Positions 46,131 through 59,600 of a DNA stretch of 64,000 bases are shown in pieces (the stretch's first letter is position 1; each line of letters starts with the position of its first letter). Location: NCBI GenBank assembly GCA_037013685.1, contig CM072885.1:24800620-24864619 (forward strand). Reading direction: 5' to 3'. The position numbers and the translations under genes were made by a program. Under the pieces are notes generated by a model. The model saw nothing but the letters and a program-made list of their open reading frames with translations. It was not told the DNA's origin and made no database searches. The stretch comes from Acridotheres tristis (taxonomy: Eukaryota; Chordata; Aves; Passeriformes; Sturnidae).

Positions 46131-48545
46131 CCTGCAAAGCACTGCACTATGTGGCAGGGACCCTTTTGAAAATTAAAATAAAGGTCTGATGCCTGCACAA
46201 CAGGAACAGACTGTCTAGCACCAAAACATCTTCTCTAGTCCACCCAGTAATTTATCTTTTCTAGACTCTTTATTCTATGGAGAAAAATATGGCTGTGCTG
46301 GGAGACCAGTCAGCCCTTGGGATTCCTCCTGGATGCCTGGGAAATTACAGCAGACTGTCTTGTTATTACTGTGTTTGCAATAGGAGGCCATCTCAAACAG
46401 CAGAGACAGCTAAAAGCTGGAAACGTGTTTTCACAGCTACTACAGTAAGAGGGGACGAATTTATGGAGTTCACTCTGTCTTGAAAATTGCATGACAATGT
46501 AAAGAATGGGAATAATGAAAAAAATCAATAATTATGTATTCAAGACAGAAATAAGTGAAGACAAAATCATTTCATTATAAGCTAATGATGTGTCTTTTGA
46601 TCAAGTTCACTTGCATTATAGGCAAACTGTATATTTTTAGCCATTACTGAAGAGAAAAGCTTCAAGTTATTACTTGACCCCTGAATTGCCTGGATTTTTT
46701 TCACTTTCCTGGAGAGCTTATTGTCTCTTCAGCAATGTATGGACACAGTAGTACAATTTTATTGTCTGCTTATGGGGTCACGGGACATACCAACCTGACA
46801 GCAATGGCTGGTTTGCATTCAGAGTACATGCCAGCACTTTATAAACGGGTTCAAACTGCAACTACATTACAGGGAAATAAAAGCAGATAAACACATTCCT
46901 TTGGCAGAAAGACAATCTTCCCATTTATGTTTCAGAGTATGAAAAATCATTATCTGTGCAGGGATATTCACCTGTTACTGAAATTTCCCAGCTTCAAATA
47001 AAAAAATTTGTAACTGTTGAAACTGAGGCATGATGGTTCAATTCCTCTGATTGTCAGGCTTCCATGTAGTTCAGTGGAAATTTAGCCAAAAGTAAAAAGA
47101 CATGGAGTCTCAGATAAAACCAAAAACTCTCATTAAATCAAGTGCAAAATGTCTTCTACTAATAGTAATTCAGATTATAAGTGGGTTCCCACTGAATGCA
47201 CAGAAGCCCTTTTTCTGTTAGCTCTCTGGAAAGAACCCAGCAGTGAGGTTTGCTGACAAAAAAAAGAGAAAAAGTCAGAATAAATAGCTCATCTATGTCA
47301 ATTTTTGAATCTGAAAATATTTTCTGCCAGCAAGGCAGTTCTAATAGTTTCACAGGCTCACTTAGAGACAGAGCAGTTCATGCCATATTGCAAGTGCATA
47401 GCTGAAAAGCCACCAAGACGTCACACAACAAATCCCTTCAGGAAAATGCTTGCAATTGATTTCCAGTAATGAAAGCATCCATGTAGAACAGCATGTAGGA
47501 GCTGTTTAGGAACAACAGACTTATAGAAGAGTGGGATCAAATGTAAAAAAATGTGTGAGAATTATTTGCTCATTTAAAAAATATTAGTGAATATAGGATA
47601 ACTATCACAGCTTAAAAGCACTAATATAGGACTGGTACATGACATTTCAGGCTTTACTCAATTCTGTGACAGGGTTCCAGAGCAGAGGAGAACAGAAGAT
47701 AGGAAAGGATGGCAGCAGCCCTCACCTTCACAGGCTCCCTGGGAATGCCTCTGAGTGCTGGTCCCTAGGGGCTTGCTGCTCTCTTTGCTCTCCTGGAGCT
47801 CTATTCCACTGTGCTCACTGACACCAGATTGCTGTGGCAGGGAAACAGAAGGAAATGTTGTTTAATAAAAATTGCAGTATGAGACTCAATATCTTACAGT
47901 TAAATATTGGAAACATTACAAAAAAACACGAGGCGAAACAACCGGGTAGGTGGTAAAATCCAGCAAACTCTGCGTGCTGTCTCTACATGGCTGGAAAGTT
48001 TTGTGGTCTCATCCCTTTCTCTATTTTTTTGGTTATTGTCCCACAACACTTCTGGTTTATCTGCTATTTTTTGTCTTGTTTTGCCTGTTGGGTCTGGTAC
48101 TGTAAGGCAGTTTTCGAGGTCAAGCATCATTCCAGCCTTATGAGTTGTCAGTACAGACAGTGACCATGGCATCAGGGGAAAGAACAAACTCATGACAAGG
48201 AAGGCAACCTCTGAACTCCTAATTAATGTGTACTACCAACTTAAGAGCTACGTCTTGGAGATTTCTTAAATTAAAGACAGCAGCTTTGTATTTATCAGTC
48301 CAGAAAGTTTTGGGGTATTTTTCCTATTAATTTGTCCAACCACTATTCTAACCTGTTTAGATTTTTAACTATAGCAACCTGAATAGAAACAGTTCCATAA
48401 CTTAAGTGTCACTGAGTTTCTAACAGAGAACCCATAAAATACACATATAAACCATGTAAAAGTATACTTCAGTACAGGCTATATATTGAAATCTATATAT
48501 GTATATTTAAAAAGTATGACTGATGTATATTTAACAGCACGACTG

Positions 48546-49252
48546 TGTCTTGGTTTGAAAGACAGGTATTTTGCTAAGGAAAGGCAAGAACCCCTTTTCT
48601 GAGATGCAGAATGCAACCCCCTCCCTTCTAATTATTATAGTTTCAAATCAGAGGCTTTCAGGTAGGAGATACGGGGATAGGAATAACAGTTCTTTCCTGA
48701 TATCTAACAAGGCAAAATAGCAGAAACAACAACAGCTATAAAAATTGACAACAGAACAGAATAGCTCAGCTCCAGTCCCTTTTGGCCACAGGCCCTCTCT
48801 CCCTGCGCTCAGTTCCCGGTGCTGTGGGCAGGGCAGGGCCCGCGCAGCTGAAGGGGCTGGGGGATGGCTGCAGCGGCCCAGGGCTGAGAGGGATGGGGGA
48901 GCGACTCCCCCCTCACGGTGTCGGTCGTGGTGCTTGGCAGAGTGCCCGGAGATAGTAGGATAAAGTGGGAGAGGAGCAGAGCGGTGTTTGACGGTAGGGA
49001 ATGTGGCTCCGGCGTTAGGATGGTGGGGAAGATGCTAGATTGGAGCACGGGCCATCCCCCTACCACTCCATGAGCCAAGTGAGAGCGAGAACAAGAGCCC
49101 AGGCCCCTGTCCCACCTTTTCTTTTCTGGTGTCCCCCATCCCCCACCCCTCTGCAAGAGAAAACTATTGCTGCTAAGGTGTAGCCACAAATACTTAGCAT
49201 AACAATGGGAAAAATTCCACAGAAAGAAAAGGGAACAATTCAACCCCCAACA
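48546..49252 (-). mobile_element. 3' LTR of a second ERV-L-like copy
   Basis: A 707-bp LTR that aligns with 16672-17389. On the minus strand it starts TGTTGGGGGTTGAATTG at 49252 and ends TTTCAAACCAAGACA at 48546, giving proper TG...CA ends, better kept than in the copy at 16672. The polypurine tract at 49253-49266 and pol tail follow, so the orientation is minus. Since the element is truncated inside pol, no target-site duplication can be sought. Confidence 0.85.
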
Positions 49253-49447
49253 TTATCCTCCCCTGAATTTTTCCCATACTAATATGTTATATCAAATTAA
49301 AACCATTACATTATATACAGACATGCAGTTAGAGATATAGGCACAGTACCATAGGTATTTCACCCTAAAACAAGGTCTCCTTGGGGTATGCATCGGGTCT
49401 CTCCATCCTTTTGCATCACCCACCAGGTGCAACCTGGTCCCTGAGCA
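49253..49447 (-). pseudogene. pol: ERV-L-like pol tail and polypurine tract
   Basis: This 195-bp piece matches 17390-17583: polypurine tract, about 100 bp of AT-rich spacer and the last roughly 30 codons of pol (Trp-rich end of the integrase C-terminal domain). It breaks off at about 49447, where unrelated host-like sequence begins. No other internal sequence of this copy is nearby. The abrupt end suggests a truncated insertion or a later deletion. Confidence 0.8.
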
Positions 49448-51049
49448 CACACAGACTGGAATAAGCATTGTGTAAAATTATCATCTCCAATACATTCTCT
49501 ACCTGGGACAGAAATTAACTCTGCAGGGCATCATTAGCACAAATAGTGGATAAAGAAATAAAGCAGGATGAGAACATGAATTGCATTTGTCTTCACCATC
49601 CCATGTAATTTCTTTACAGCCCACTCTTGGGGGAGAAATGGAGATAAAAGCTGTCGCAAATGTTGCTTGTAAACATGATGCCTCTTGGAGAGTGTCCTGC
49701 TCCTGGGATGCTGCAGCTGGGTAAAGAATATTCAGGATTAGGTCAAGCATTTCCCAGAGGGCCAAGAGGGAAGATATTTATCTGAAGCAGGGCTCTTCCA
49801 AACCAGTCATTTTGAAAAGCAGCTAGTGCTAACTCTTCCTTTACTGTTTCCTTACAGCTGCATAGAAAAGAAGTCAAGATTTCTTTCTAATTATTTCCAA
49901 TATTCAAGCAATTAGAAAAGGAGTATGAAGGTTGTCATTAACAGAATTCATATGTAGAAAGCTAATGAGTGGAGAAAAGCCTTTAGCTCCATCCCATGAC
50001 TGTTAAATACGTGTTTTGGAGCCAGCCCTTCTAATGAGGTGAAGATTAGAAAGCAAGTACCTTCAAGAGGCATAATGTGCTTTGACAGAGAGCAGAGAGA
50101 CAAAGCAGAGGTCTTTCACCAGAGAGGTGAGCTGAAGTCCCTAAGCTCTTGGCAAGATATGAGCATGGCATGTTCGGATCTTACTGGGTGTTTACAGTGA
50201 TGTACGATATTAAGCAAGAGAGTTTATTTCAGCTTCTCATTCCAAGCCAAAAGGTACCTGCAATCCATTCTCCCTGCCCTTTGAAATCTCTTGGTGCAGA
50301 GCTGTTGACCATTTTGAGCAGTAGCCTGCCTGATTTTGTGAGTGCTGTTTTGCAAGCCCTATGAAAAAAACTTCTCCTTCCCTGGTAAGAGGCCAGGGTG
50401 TGCACTGCAAGCACTAGATATGTAGGAAAAAAACTTACGCTGTCATCTCTCCAACTTGCCAGGCAAAACCTCCTCCGAAGTATAAACAAAGCTTAAAAGT
50501 TCAGTTTACTTGTGGCTCATATTCTTTATGCACTTCACTGTGAACCTGTTACCTTTCTTATCCCGTGTTTATTCATAATTTCTCATTTTCTCCTTTCCTC
50601 ACATAGTTTAAGCTGACTTTCTGATGTAGATAGTGGCTATCCCTTTTTGTCACTGGGGTAGAATGACTGAAAATGATCAATCACATCCATGAATTGTCCA
50701 ACTCTCTTCCCACAGCATGGCTGTGGTTCAGTGCCAAAGACTTTCTTGTGAATAGAAAGTTGTGACTTGTAGGAATGTTAGTTTAGTACTTCCTAATTAC
50801 ATGCTGGTTGGCAACAAAAAAATCAGACTCTTATACACACAATTGTTTCTTTTTCCATTGATATGTACAAAGTGTCTCTGCACGTCTAAAGGCAGCTTCT
50901 TTTAGTTAAAAATAATTCCCATTTGACCTATCACTATCTGCCTGTGTAAAAAGTCACCCTCTCTCTTTTTTATAAACCTACTCTAGGTATTAAAAGCATG
51001 AGGCAAATTCAGCACCCAACCCTTCTGCTCTAACTCAAGGATGTGGCAT
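49448..51049. other. single-copy non-coding stretch
   Basis: No gene or repeat recognised. Confidence 0.45.
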
Positions 51050-51116
51050 TTCCAGCTTAAATGGTTGGATTTGATGATATAAAAGGTCTTTTCTAACCTC
51101 AATGATTCTCTGGTTG
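51050..51116 (+). mobile_element. CR1 3'-end fragment
   Basis: GGTTGGATTTGATGATATAA, then AAGGTCTTTTCTAACCTCAA and TGATTCTCTGG match the conserved 3' end of CR1 elements in sense orientation. Only the last 60 or so bases are recognisable. Confidence 0.7.
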
Positions 51117-54100
51117 TCTGGGCTTAATTCTGTTTTTCTGAAGCTCTCTGACACTGGCTGATCCTCTGGATCAATAGCACAGCCAGCCAGCTGCAGCCCC
51201 AGGCCTGCTCTCTCTGGTGTTCACACTTCCCAGCTGGCACTGGCACAGAGAGCTAAATATGTGATTTTGTCCTGGCAGAGGCTCCCACACACCAGGCGTT
51301 TGGCTGAGAGCCCCTGTCAGTGCATCTGCTGATATGGGAGCAGGGTGAAGAGCATTGGGCTCGTGACAGCTCACCCACCTCAAACAGAGAGGAACTGGGG
51401 TGTGCAGAAGAGGTGGGTGCTGGTATAATTAAGTTTATGTAGTCCTTTTCAACTGAAGACTTTCAAAGATGTCCAGATGAGCTTTTTCACAGAGAAAAGT
51501 AGTTAAGGTACCAGTTTGAGCTCTCTCAGGAGATGCTGATCACCTTGTGGGATGCAGCCCTAAACCTGTAAGCGGGAAAGCGAGATAAGGAGCAGCTCTG
51601 CAGAGCTATTCCCAACTATCCCCATTCTCACTCCACGGCCCTTTCCTGTGCTTGCTTGTTTGCAGGAATTACTGGCCTGCTGTTGAGAAATGCAGCTTCG
51701 CCCTGGCTCCCAGGGCGGCCGTGAAAGGAGCGGGGCATCCACATCCACCCGCGCATTCAGCCGGGGACAGGAGCTTCCCCTGGCACCTGCTGAGTGCCAC
51801 AAAGGGCCCGGAGCTCGGCAGGGGACACGAGCTCAGCCTCCCTCCCTCCCTCCCTCAGCCAGGGCAAAGTGAACAAAAGCGGGGTCTCCCCTCTCCTCAG
51901 TACCAATGTCAGGGCCAAGGAAGAGACAGTGAATCTCCACTGTCACCCCTCTCCCACTCTTTGGTCCCTCTCAGCTATGCTATGTGGGCAGTCCTAACAT
52001 CTGCCAGGGCAGTTTTGCACTGGGACATCAGATAAATTCACTCACTGCCACAACACATGGCTGTAATCCACTTGCCTTTTACATATTTGGGTCCTTGTAT
52101 TCAGAGATGTTAAGAAACTCTAGTTTTTAAATTCCTAAAGACGTTTGAAGTGCTGGCCTCCAGTTTAGGAGCTTGCAACCGTATTGGAAGGGCAAACTAC
52201 CAAGCAAAATTCCAGTCAGCCTCATACACTTAACTTCTCTAAGCTACCTCAGCATCTAGCAAGGAAAGAGGCCCTTTCTGACATCTTTCAGGTTTGCTAA
52301 ATTAGCCCTCGCGTCTGAATCACCTTCTGAATGGACTTGTCATGCTCCATTGACTACAGAGGGAGCTTAAGGACAGCCTCTGAGATTAACCTCCGATCCC
52401 ACACACTGGGGTGGTGGAAGCTTAGCACAGACAAACTGCATGAAAACCTCTGAATCAAATGTATTAACTGAGAGTGTATCACTAAACTACAGCATAAATC
52501 ATAATAATGGTTGTTACATAATTGTTGTAATTGCTGCTAATAACAACAGCAAATAAAGTATATATCTGGATCTAAGATTAGACTGTTTTTTATCTCCCTT
52601 GATCAAGTCTCTAGAGACCTGTAGCATAAATGCTACGAAGTAGGAAGGTGGCTGCCTTTTCCATTGCCTTTTTCTTACTATGCTGTACCAGTTTACTGTG
52701 ACCCTTATATAAAAGGTTGCAGAAAATTGATTGGCCTTGTTTCTTTGCATGTGAGCAGAGAGCAGTAGCTTATTTAGGGAGCTTTCCTGATAAGACAGCA
52801 AGTAGCAGATGTGATAACCCAGGCCCAATTCAAATTCAGCTACTTAGAAAACGGTCTTTATCTGAGGGCGTGTGTGTTTTGTCTCTGAGACACTCAGTTA
52901 TATAGGGGGTGTGATGGACCCCTGTCAGCAAAGAAGGACAGCAGCAAAGAACAAACCTGGCATTTAATTCCCAGCTAAGGATAAATGGAGACCTGGTCTT
53001 GCCACCCCTTTTGTCACTGGGAAGTGTCCTGTTGAGTCAGTAGCACTCATGTAAATTGTTACAGGACTGAGATATTACATATTTTAGGATCTTTGAGCAT
53101 TATATCATAAGCCTCAACACATTTTTCCATGCTGAAAATGGGCCAGTTCACATTTGGAGCATATCCAAAATCAAGTCCTGAATTCAACATAAATATTTTT
53201 AGTACACTTTGTCAGATATACTATATATATATGACCTATATATTTTTATATGTCAGAGATACTTGGCTTACCTTGCAGCCAGTTCCAGCAACCACCCAGG
53301 CAAACCTATATTTGGGACAGGATTCTTCAGGGCCCCTTTCTTGTGCCTTTTTCTAATACACATGCCCAATTTTTTGTTGTTTTGATCTTTACATCAGGGA
53401 TTCTATTCTCACCTTTCAAAATCACTTCTCCCAGAATTTCTTCCCATATCTTTTAGCTCCACAGAAGTTTAAGGACTATTTACAGCAGTGACTTTATGCA
53501 ATTGCAGACATCATGGACAGGTTTCTTCTCAGGTAATCACTTAAGCACTGTGAGTCCTAAGCCCAAGGAGAAAGTGGAAGAAAGGAAGAAAGCAAGCAAG
53601 GAAGAAATAAAAAGACAGGAAGGAGTAAACGATAATAGGGATAATATTGCCTCATGTTACATCTCTTTGGTTACTACCTCTGCCATAAATGCTTTGAGGA
53701 GAAATTGGAAGCAGGTCTTCACCCTTCCAGGTGGAGATTCCTGTTGCATGGAGCACATCCCCAGGCAGCCACTTCACCTTACTGACCCCACTGTGGACCC
53801 TGGAGCAGCATCCCCTGCACTTGACCAAGGTTGAACATCTAGATCCCATGAGCAGACACACACACACACATTAAAGTCACTGCTAAAGTAAAACAGCTGA
53901 GCATGACAGTGCTGGGAATAAGGGTTTACTACTGTTTACCTGAAAATGCAATTTTTTAAAAAACCAAACCCTTCATTTGTAATCCAATCATTGTGTCACT
54001 ATCACACAGGTTGAAATAACTCTATGCTGAAACAAGCTGCTTAAAAGAACTGAAAAGTGCCAGGAAATTGAGACAGACAGCCTTTAGTGGGCACAAACCA

Positions 54101-56447
54101 AAGAAATGTTTCCTGCTAGATTCACTTTCTGGCAGACCTCTTTCTACAGACTAAAACTTTTTCTGAATTTACAAATCTGTTTGTGTGACAAGCAACACCT
54201 ACAGACGACAAAAATTAATGCAATAAAGAGATACCATTAGGTATTTAGAATTAATTCAAGAAACTCCAGAAACAGTTTCCACAACCAAATGAGGACACCA
54301 CGTGTCTGTGTATTAGTTTATTTAATTCTTTATCGCCACTAAGAGCAAGAAAATTATGCTGATACAATTGGTAAACATATACATTCGCTAGAGCCCCCCC
54401 AAATCCCACAGAGCTAAGGGAAACATTAAGAGACGTTACAGGATTAATGTTTTTGTTCTACAATACAGATATATGGCTTTCATACAAGTTTTAAAAAATT
54501 GAAAAGGTAACACACTGCTAGCTTACAAAATCAATATACAAACTGGAAAAAAAAGGAAAAGGAACAGGAAAAGAAAGTAACCCATAAGAAGATATATAGC
54601 ACTGGTTTAATAGATATATACAGAATTAGAAATCCATTGAACATGATATTCAGGCTTTGTTATTTTGACTTTCATTTCTCCTTTCAGTTTACCACTCAAA
54701 CTACAAGAATTAATACAGTTTCTCTCTTTTGTTTTTCCATCTTTACCCATTTTACTCACTTTTTATTGGCAGAGAAAAAGACTTTTCCTGCCTGTGTTTC
54801 TATGTTCACACCTAACTGAAGCAGTTTATCCACTTTAAACAGAGCCCTTGCGTGTACTGGCTCTGACAGAAGAGAACATCACTATGATAGTAAGTCCTTA
54901 TGGCTATTACATTGGCATGTGGTTTGCAATTCCCTTGGACACAGCCATTCTTAAACTGAAGTGCTGGCAAGTAGGAAGAAATCTAGCTCTTCATTCTACT
55001 TGTGTACCCTCACTTAAATAACAGCACAGGATAAAAAGCTCTTTCATTTCAACCACAGCCTGAAAACGTGGCAGCACTGGTTGTGATTCACATTTAGAGT
55101 TATGCATGCACCTTTACAGAGTTTTGCTCCCCCATGTATGAATGTATATATAAATATGCAGTATGCATGTGTGTGGATTTAGAGAACTGCTGTGTCTGAT
55201 GCTGCCATCTGCATTAGGTGGATTCCAGCTCCAAGCTGCAGCCTGTCTCTGCTTCAGACCACCTCAGCAACCACAACACACTCTGGACTATCACAGCCAT
55301 CTCCTTCAGCTGTAAAAGTCTAGATGAACTACATAATTGTAATATGGGGAATGAAAAGAATGACCTAATGAGAAAAGTTAAATAATGTCTTGTTGCCAGG
55401 TAGATTAGAGCAATGGAGTTTGAACAGAAAAATTAATTGAATTAAATTGGCTGTGGGTAAAAGAACCCTGCAGAGGCCACCCATTTTCCTAGCTTTTCAT
55501 CACTGAATTCAGGGTTAAGGGTTTTGTACAGTCTTTAACTTTCAATGACCTCTGAAATGGGAATACTTGTGAGCCTCTGTTTTTAGCTCAGCAATAAATC
55601 CACTCATTGGATATGTATTCAGTTTTGTTGTGGGTTTTATTTGTTATCATAGGTTTTTTAAGAAAAGGGTCAAATCTGTAGGTGCAGCTTTTACACACAT
55701 CACTCACGCAAAGCCAAGAGGCTTAAAGGCTAGGAGATACTTACAGAGTTCTTTAGCCATTTGGGACTCCAAGACACTCAATTTTAAATAGCAAACTACA
55801 GAAAGGACTAAAGGATTGTACAACCCCAGCAATAAGATAATACTAGCTGATATAGTTGAATTCTCCTGTTTTCCCAGATTTTTGCTCAGTTCAGAGTGAT
55901 GAGGCCACAAGATAGATGGCCCTTTGTGAAGAGTGGCAGAAGGGGGCCATTAGGAAAATTATTAGATGTCAGCATTGTTTAGTTTTGGTCCAAAAGCAAA
56001 GTTTGATTCTGCTGTGACTGAGACTACCTACATCTTCTCCAAATGCAAACACCCATGGGTGGAATAGGCTCTCTCCATGCTCTACACCTGTTCAGGCAAA
56101 TCTTTCACTATACCTGAAACTCTATGCACCATCATAATTTGATGATAAAAGAGGACAGTGGTAAAGGATACAGCTTCTTGCCACTACTTATCTAATTAAG
56201 GTAGTTTTCTGTTTTCTGTGTTTTTTTGCTTGAAGGCAGACACTGCTGCATCAATGTCTCTAATTTCTGAGATATTAACTTGATCATTTCTGTCCCCTGG
56301 GAAGCCATGACAAGGTAGAGTTATGAGGAAAGTTTTACCAGCAATTCATCCTCCCAGCAAATTCAGGAACGCTTTGCTCATTATCATACTTCCTTGTTCA
56401 TTGTCATACAGTGATTAACAAGTTGCTACTGTGTCTTTTAATTTCAG
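51117..56447. other. non-coding stretch with a GC-rich patch
   Basis: No gene is firmly supported. The patch at about 51690-51930 is clearly richer in G, C and CpG than its surroundings and ends in a (CCCT)n tract at 51838-51857 followed by CAG. Elsewhere there are AT repeats near 53218-53250 and a short AC repeat near 53858-53871. Confidence 0.45.
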
Positions 56448-56658
56448 AAGGACACAGTCGGAGGAACTTGATGGTATGGGCTTCCTGGGGCTGTTTTGAA
56501 ACAATCCAGGAAGAAATGGAGAATATAGTCTCAAGGATGAGGAAAGATCAACAACATCCACAGAAGTCTAACCAAGAAGTAGAGTGCCTTAACAGAATTG
56601 ACAGAAAACCTATGAATGCTATCAAAATTATGGATAAGTGTGGGAAGGCAGGCAACAG
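56448..56658 (+). other. possible unassigned exon
   Basis: A 211-bp open segment lies between a good acceptor (GTGTCTTTTAATTTCAG, ending 56447) and a donor (CAACAG/GTATAA at 56658/56659). Only one of three frames is open; it codes for a polar, charged peptide (QEEMENIVSRMRKDQQHPQK among it) of no family known to me. It may be a long non-coding RNA exon or chance. No partner exon was found. Confidence 0.2.
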
Positions 56659-59600
56659 GTATAATTTGTCTCTGCAAAGGACAGAACTCAATCTCAACTT
56701 CAGAGAAGTGCAGTCCTAGAGAATTAAAATTGATTGAATACAAGATACCTACCTCCACTGATATACTGCTTCCTCTTCTTAGTAGGATTTGGGAGACATG
56801 AAAGACTACTGTGTGATATCAAAATGGTGCCCACCTCACCAATATATTGCCTTAGAAAAGTGGTGAGTTTACATTGTTAATGCTTCTGCAGTTCCTAGAC
56901 TTGGCAAATCAGGATGTTGTCACACCCCCAACATTGACATTAGCCTGTATGCTATTGTCTCCTTTTGACTTTGTCTCCACTTGAACACTTTCTTTTGAGG
57001 CTGGAGTGGGACTTCACCTCTCTGCAACACTTTACGTTTGATTAGTTTTCATTAAGGCACAAATCAGGGAAAGCATAAAAACAAATGTGCCAACCACTAG
57101 TTCTGCCTTCCACACATAAGGAGCATGCAATAGAAATTTGTATAAAATGCTCCTGACTTCCTATCTGTCTCTTCTTGACCAACTCTCCAAAGCTGCCTGC
57201 TTATATATAATTGTTATTCTTTTATTTCTTCTATCTTTCTCCTTTGAAAAACAGTTCAGCCCAGAATGTCATTATGGGATTAGAAGATGAAAATCAGTAA
57301 ATTACAATTTAGTATCTACCTGCATGTACAACAAACCCTTTACCTTCCTGGAGCTTTGCCCAGAAGTTTTGCTGCACTTAACAGACTGTTAAATAGGCCA
57401 GGCTGATAAGCAATGACTCTCATTCACTATGGGAATTTCTATCAGAAGACATGTCTAAGTCAGAAAATGTCCCAGTCTTGAAATACTGTTTTAAATCAAG
57501 ATATAGACAGGCCCAACTGAAAGAAGCATTGCCTGTGCTTAGAGAAAGGGAAGGGAGATATACCCAAATATACCCAAATATATTCAGGTTTAAACTCACT
57601 GGAATCCAGAGTCTGGATGTAGATTCATCCTTAGCTGATGTTCAGCAACTGATCCATCTCTTTTCTAAGAAATTTGAGTGCTCAGGAAAAGGCCGTCATT
57701 TGGGGGATTTTTATCACCTCCCCATACTCTATTACAGCTGTAGCAAATGAAGATGTAAACCACTCCTCGAGAGGGACATTCATGAAACAAATCTCTGTCA
57801 GTTAAACTAGGTAAGCAATACAGCTATGCTAAGTCATTTTTCATTGTAATAGGATAGCACCAAGAGGGTAAACATGCTTTTCATCTGAACTAGCTGCTCC
57901 CACAGCATTGTCAGAAAAGCTTGCCCTCCCAAAGCAGGGAGGGTAGAAGATTAGAAAGCAAATAAGGAGAAGTTTCAGAATGACTGAAGTAGAAACTGAT
58001 CAAGATGGGTAGGAAGAGGTTTTGTTCAGAATCTTGCTTTTGCTTTCTTGTTAATGTCACTAGTGACACAAGGGCTCCTTTTAGGTACCAGGAGCCTCCT
58101 TTTAGAGCTGACCTGACTGACCCATTCAATCTTCTTTGTGTCCTGCCATAAATTACTTAATCACCTCCTGCATAGCTAGACTTTCCACTGAATGTTTTCT
58201 TCTGGCTTATTAGAAATTTTCTTCATTTTACGTTTATAAACTATTACTCCAATTGCTGTCAACAACAAGATGCCAATATAGATCTGGACTTATGTGGCTG
58301 AGTAGTACATAAGAAATATTCTACTATTTCACACCCTTTGCTGAATTTTTTTCTGGTCCCAACATGATATTTTTTGTTTTGTTTCCTTGTTTTCTGTAAG
58401 CTATCTCCATGAAGGCCCTATGCCACCATAGGAACTTGACTGGCTTCCTTCAAAAACTATTAGGAATGTTCCTTTAACAAGCCACATGGGCAGTTAAACA
58501 AAAGGACCATAAGGTGTCAGAAGAAACACGGGAATTTATTTTCTTTATACTCACGGAGGTGGAAATAAGAAGTCACATCTAAGGTTTGCTAAAGGACAGA
58601 GTGTTGGTCTCAACATCATTCCCAATTCCTGCCAGCTCCCTGTGAAACATGGACTAGATTAACCAGTGTGAGACAATGGTGCAACAGTGTTTAAACTCAA
58701 AGCTGAGCCACTTTAAGCGAACTGATGCAGCATTTAGACAGACAAACCTTTGGTGAGTGAAAAAAAGTTTCCTTCTCCCTTTGCTTTCAACCAGACCTAC
58801 CAAACCATTAGTTTAAGTCTGAGGCACAAGCACAGGTAGACCTGATTAGACCATGAACAAACCAAATAGCACCCAGAACGACCTAAATATGAGCCTTTAT
58901 GATTTTAGATTTGGTCATTGCACATCCACCATGTGTGGGGAACATTTTTAACTATACCACAGATTCAGGTATGTCTAACAGCACAGTCAAAATAGCAAGG
59001 ACATCAACAGAGACTGAAAAACACACCCTAGGAGTCTGGAAATAATTGTGAGGTTAGTCTACCTTAAGCTATGTGCAGCCTTGGCTAGCAGGCTTCAGGA
59101 TTGTTTGGGAACAGAAGGACTTGCCTCACCGTGAGTCCAGATCAGCCATTCCCTCCATGTGAGAAAAAAGAGGACAAGCTCTACAATTGTTACCATTTTC
59201 TTTGCATAGAAAAGAGAAGTGATTTTAGTATGAAGAAAAAGTCTCTGCTTGTCTGCAAGCTAATCCCAAGAGAGAAATGTGATTTATTCAGATGAACACC
59301 GCCTGCTGCAGCTTCACTGAAGTCAGTGGGTACCATGCAGGAGTACAAGGGAGACTATTCCTCTTGACCAGCAGGCAAGCCTGCAGCCTACACAAACGCC
59401 AAAGCTTGTTTCTTGCTGTTGAATTTCAACGTTTAGAATTACAAAGCAATGATTCTGAACTTTATTTGGACATTGAAATCCCTTATGTTTCCTCTAAAAA
59501 TTTTGGTATGCTTGTTGTCAGTTTGTTAAACAATCCTTTACCTTGAGACAGACCAGCCATTTGTCAGATCTTCCTTCTGCTTTGTGACTTCTCTCAGGAT

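Larger units (their letters stand above)
38601..48545. other. single-copy non-coding stretch
   Basis: No gene is firmly supported. Noted within: twin hairpins at 39474-39516; a tRNA box-A-like word at 40675-40693; a 30-bp imperfect tandem duplication at 43734-43794; a 15-base A run at 45317-45331; a possible minus-strand exon at 45984-46114 overlapping a 12-bp hairpin at 46102-46130; and AT repeats near 48480-48530. Confidence 0.45.

Noticed and set aside
51652..52035. 127-codon plus-strand frame in the GC-rich patch
   Set aside because: Length is explained by GC content; no recognised domain, no good start context and a low-complexity Pro/Ser/Leu composition.
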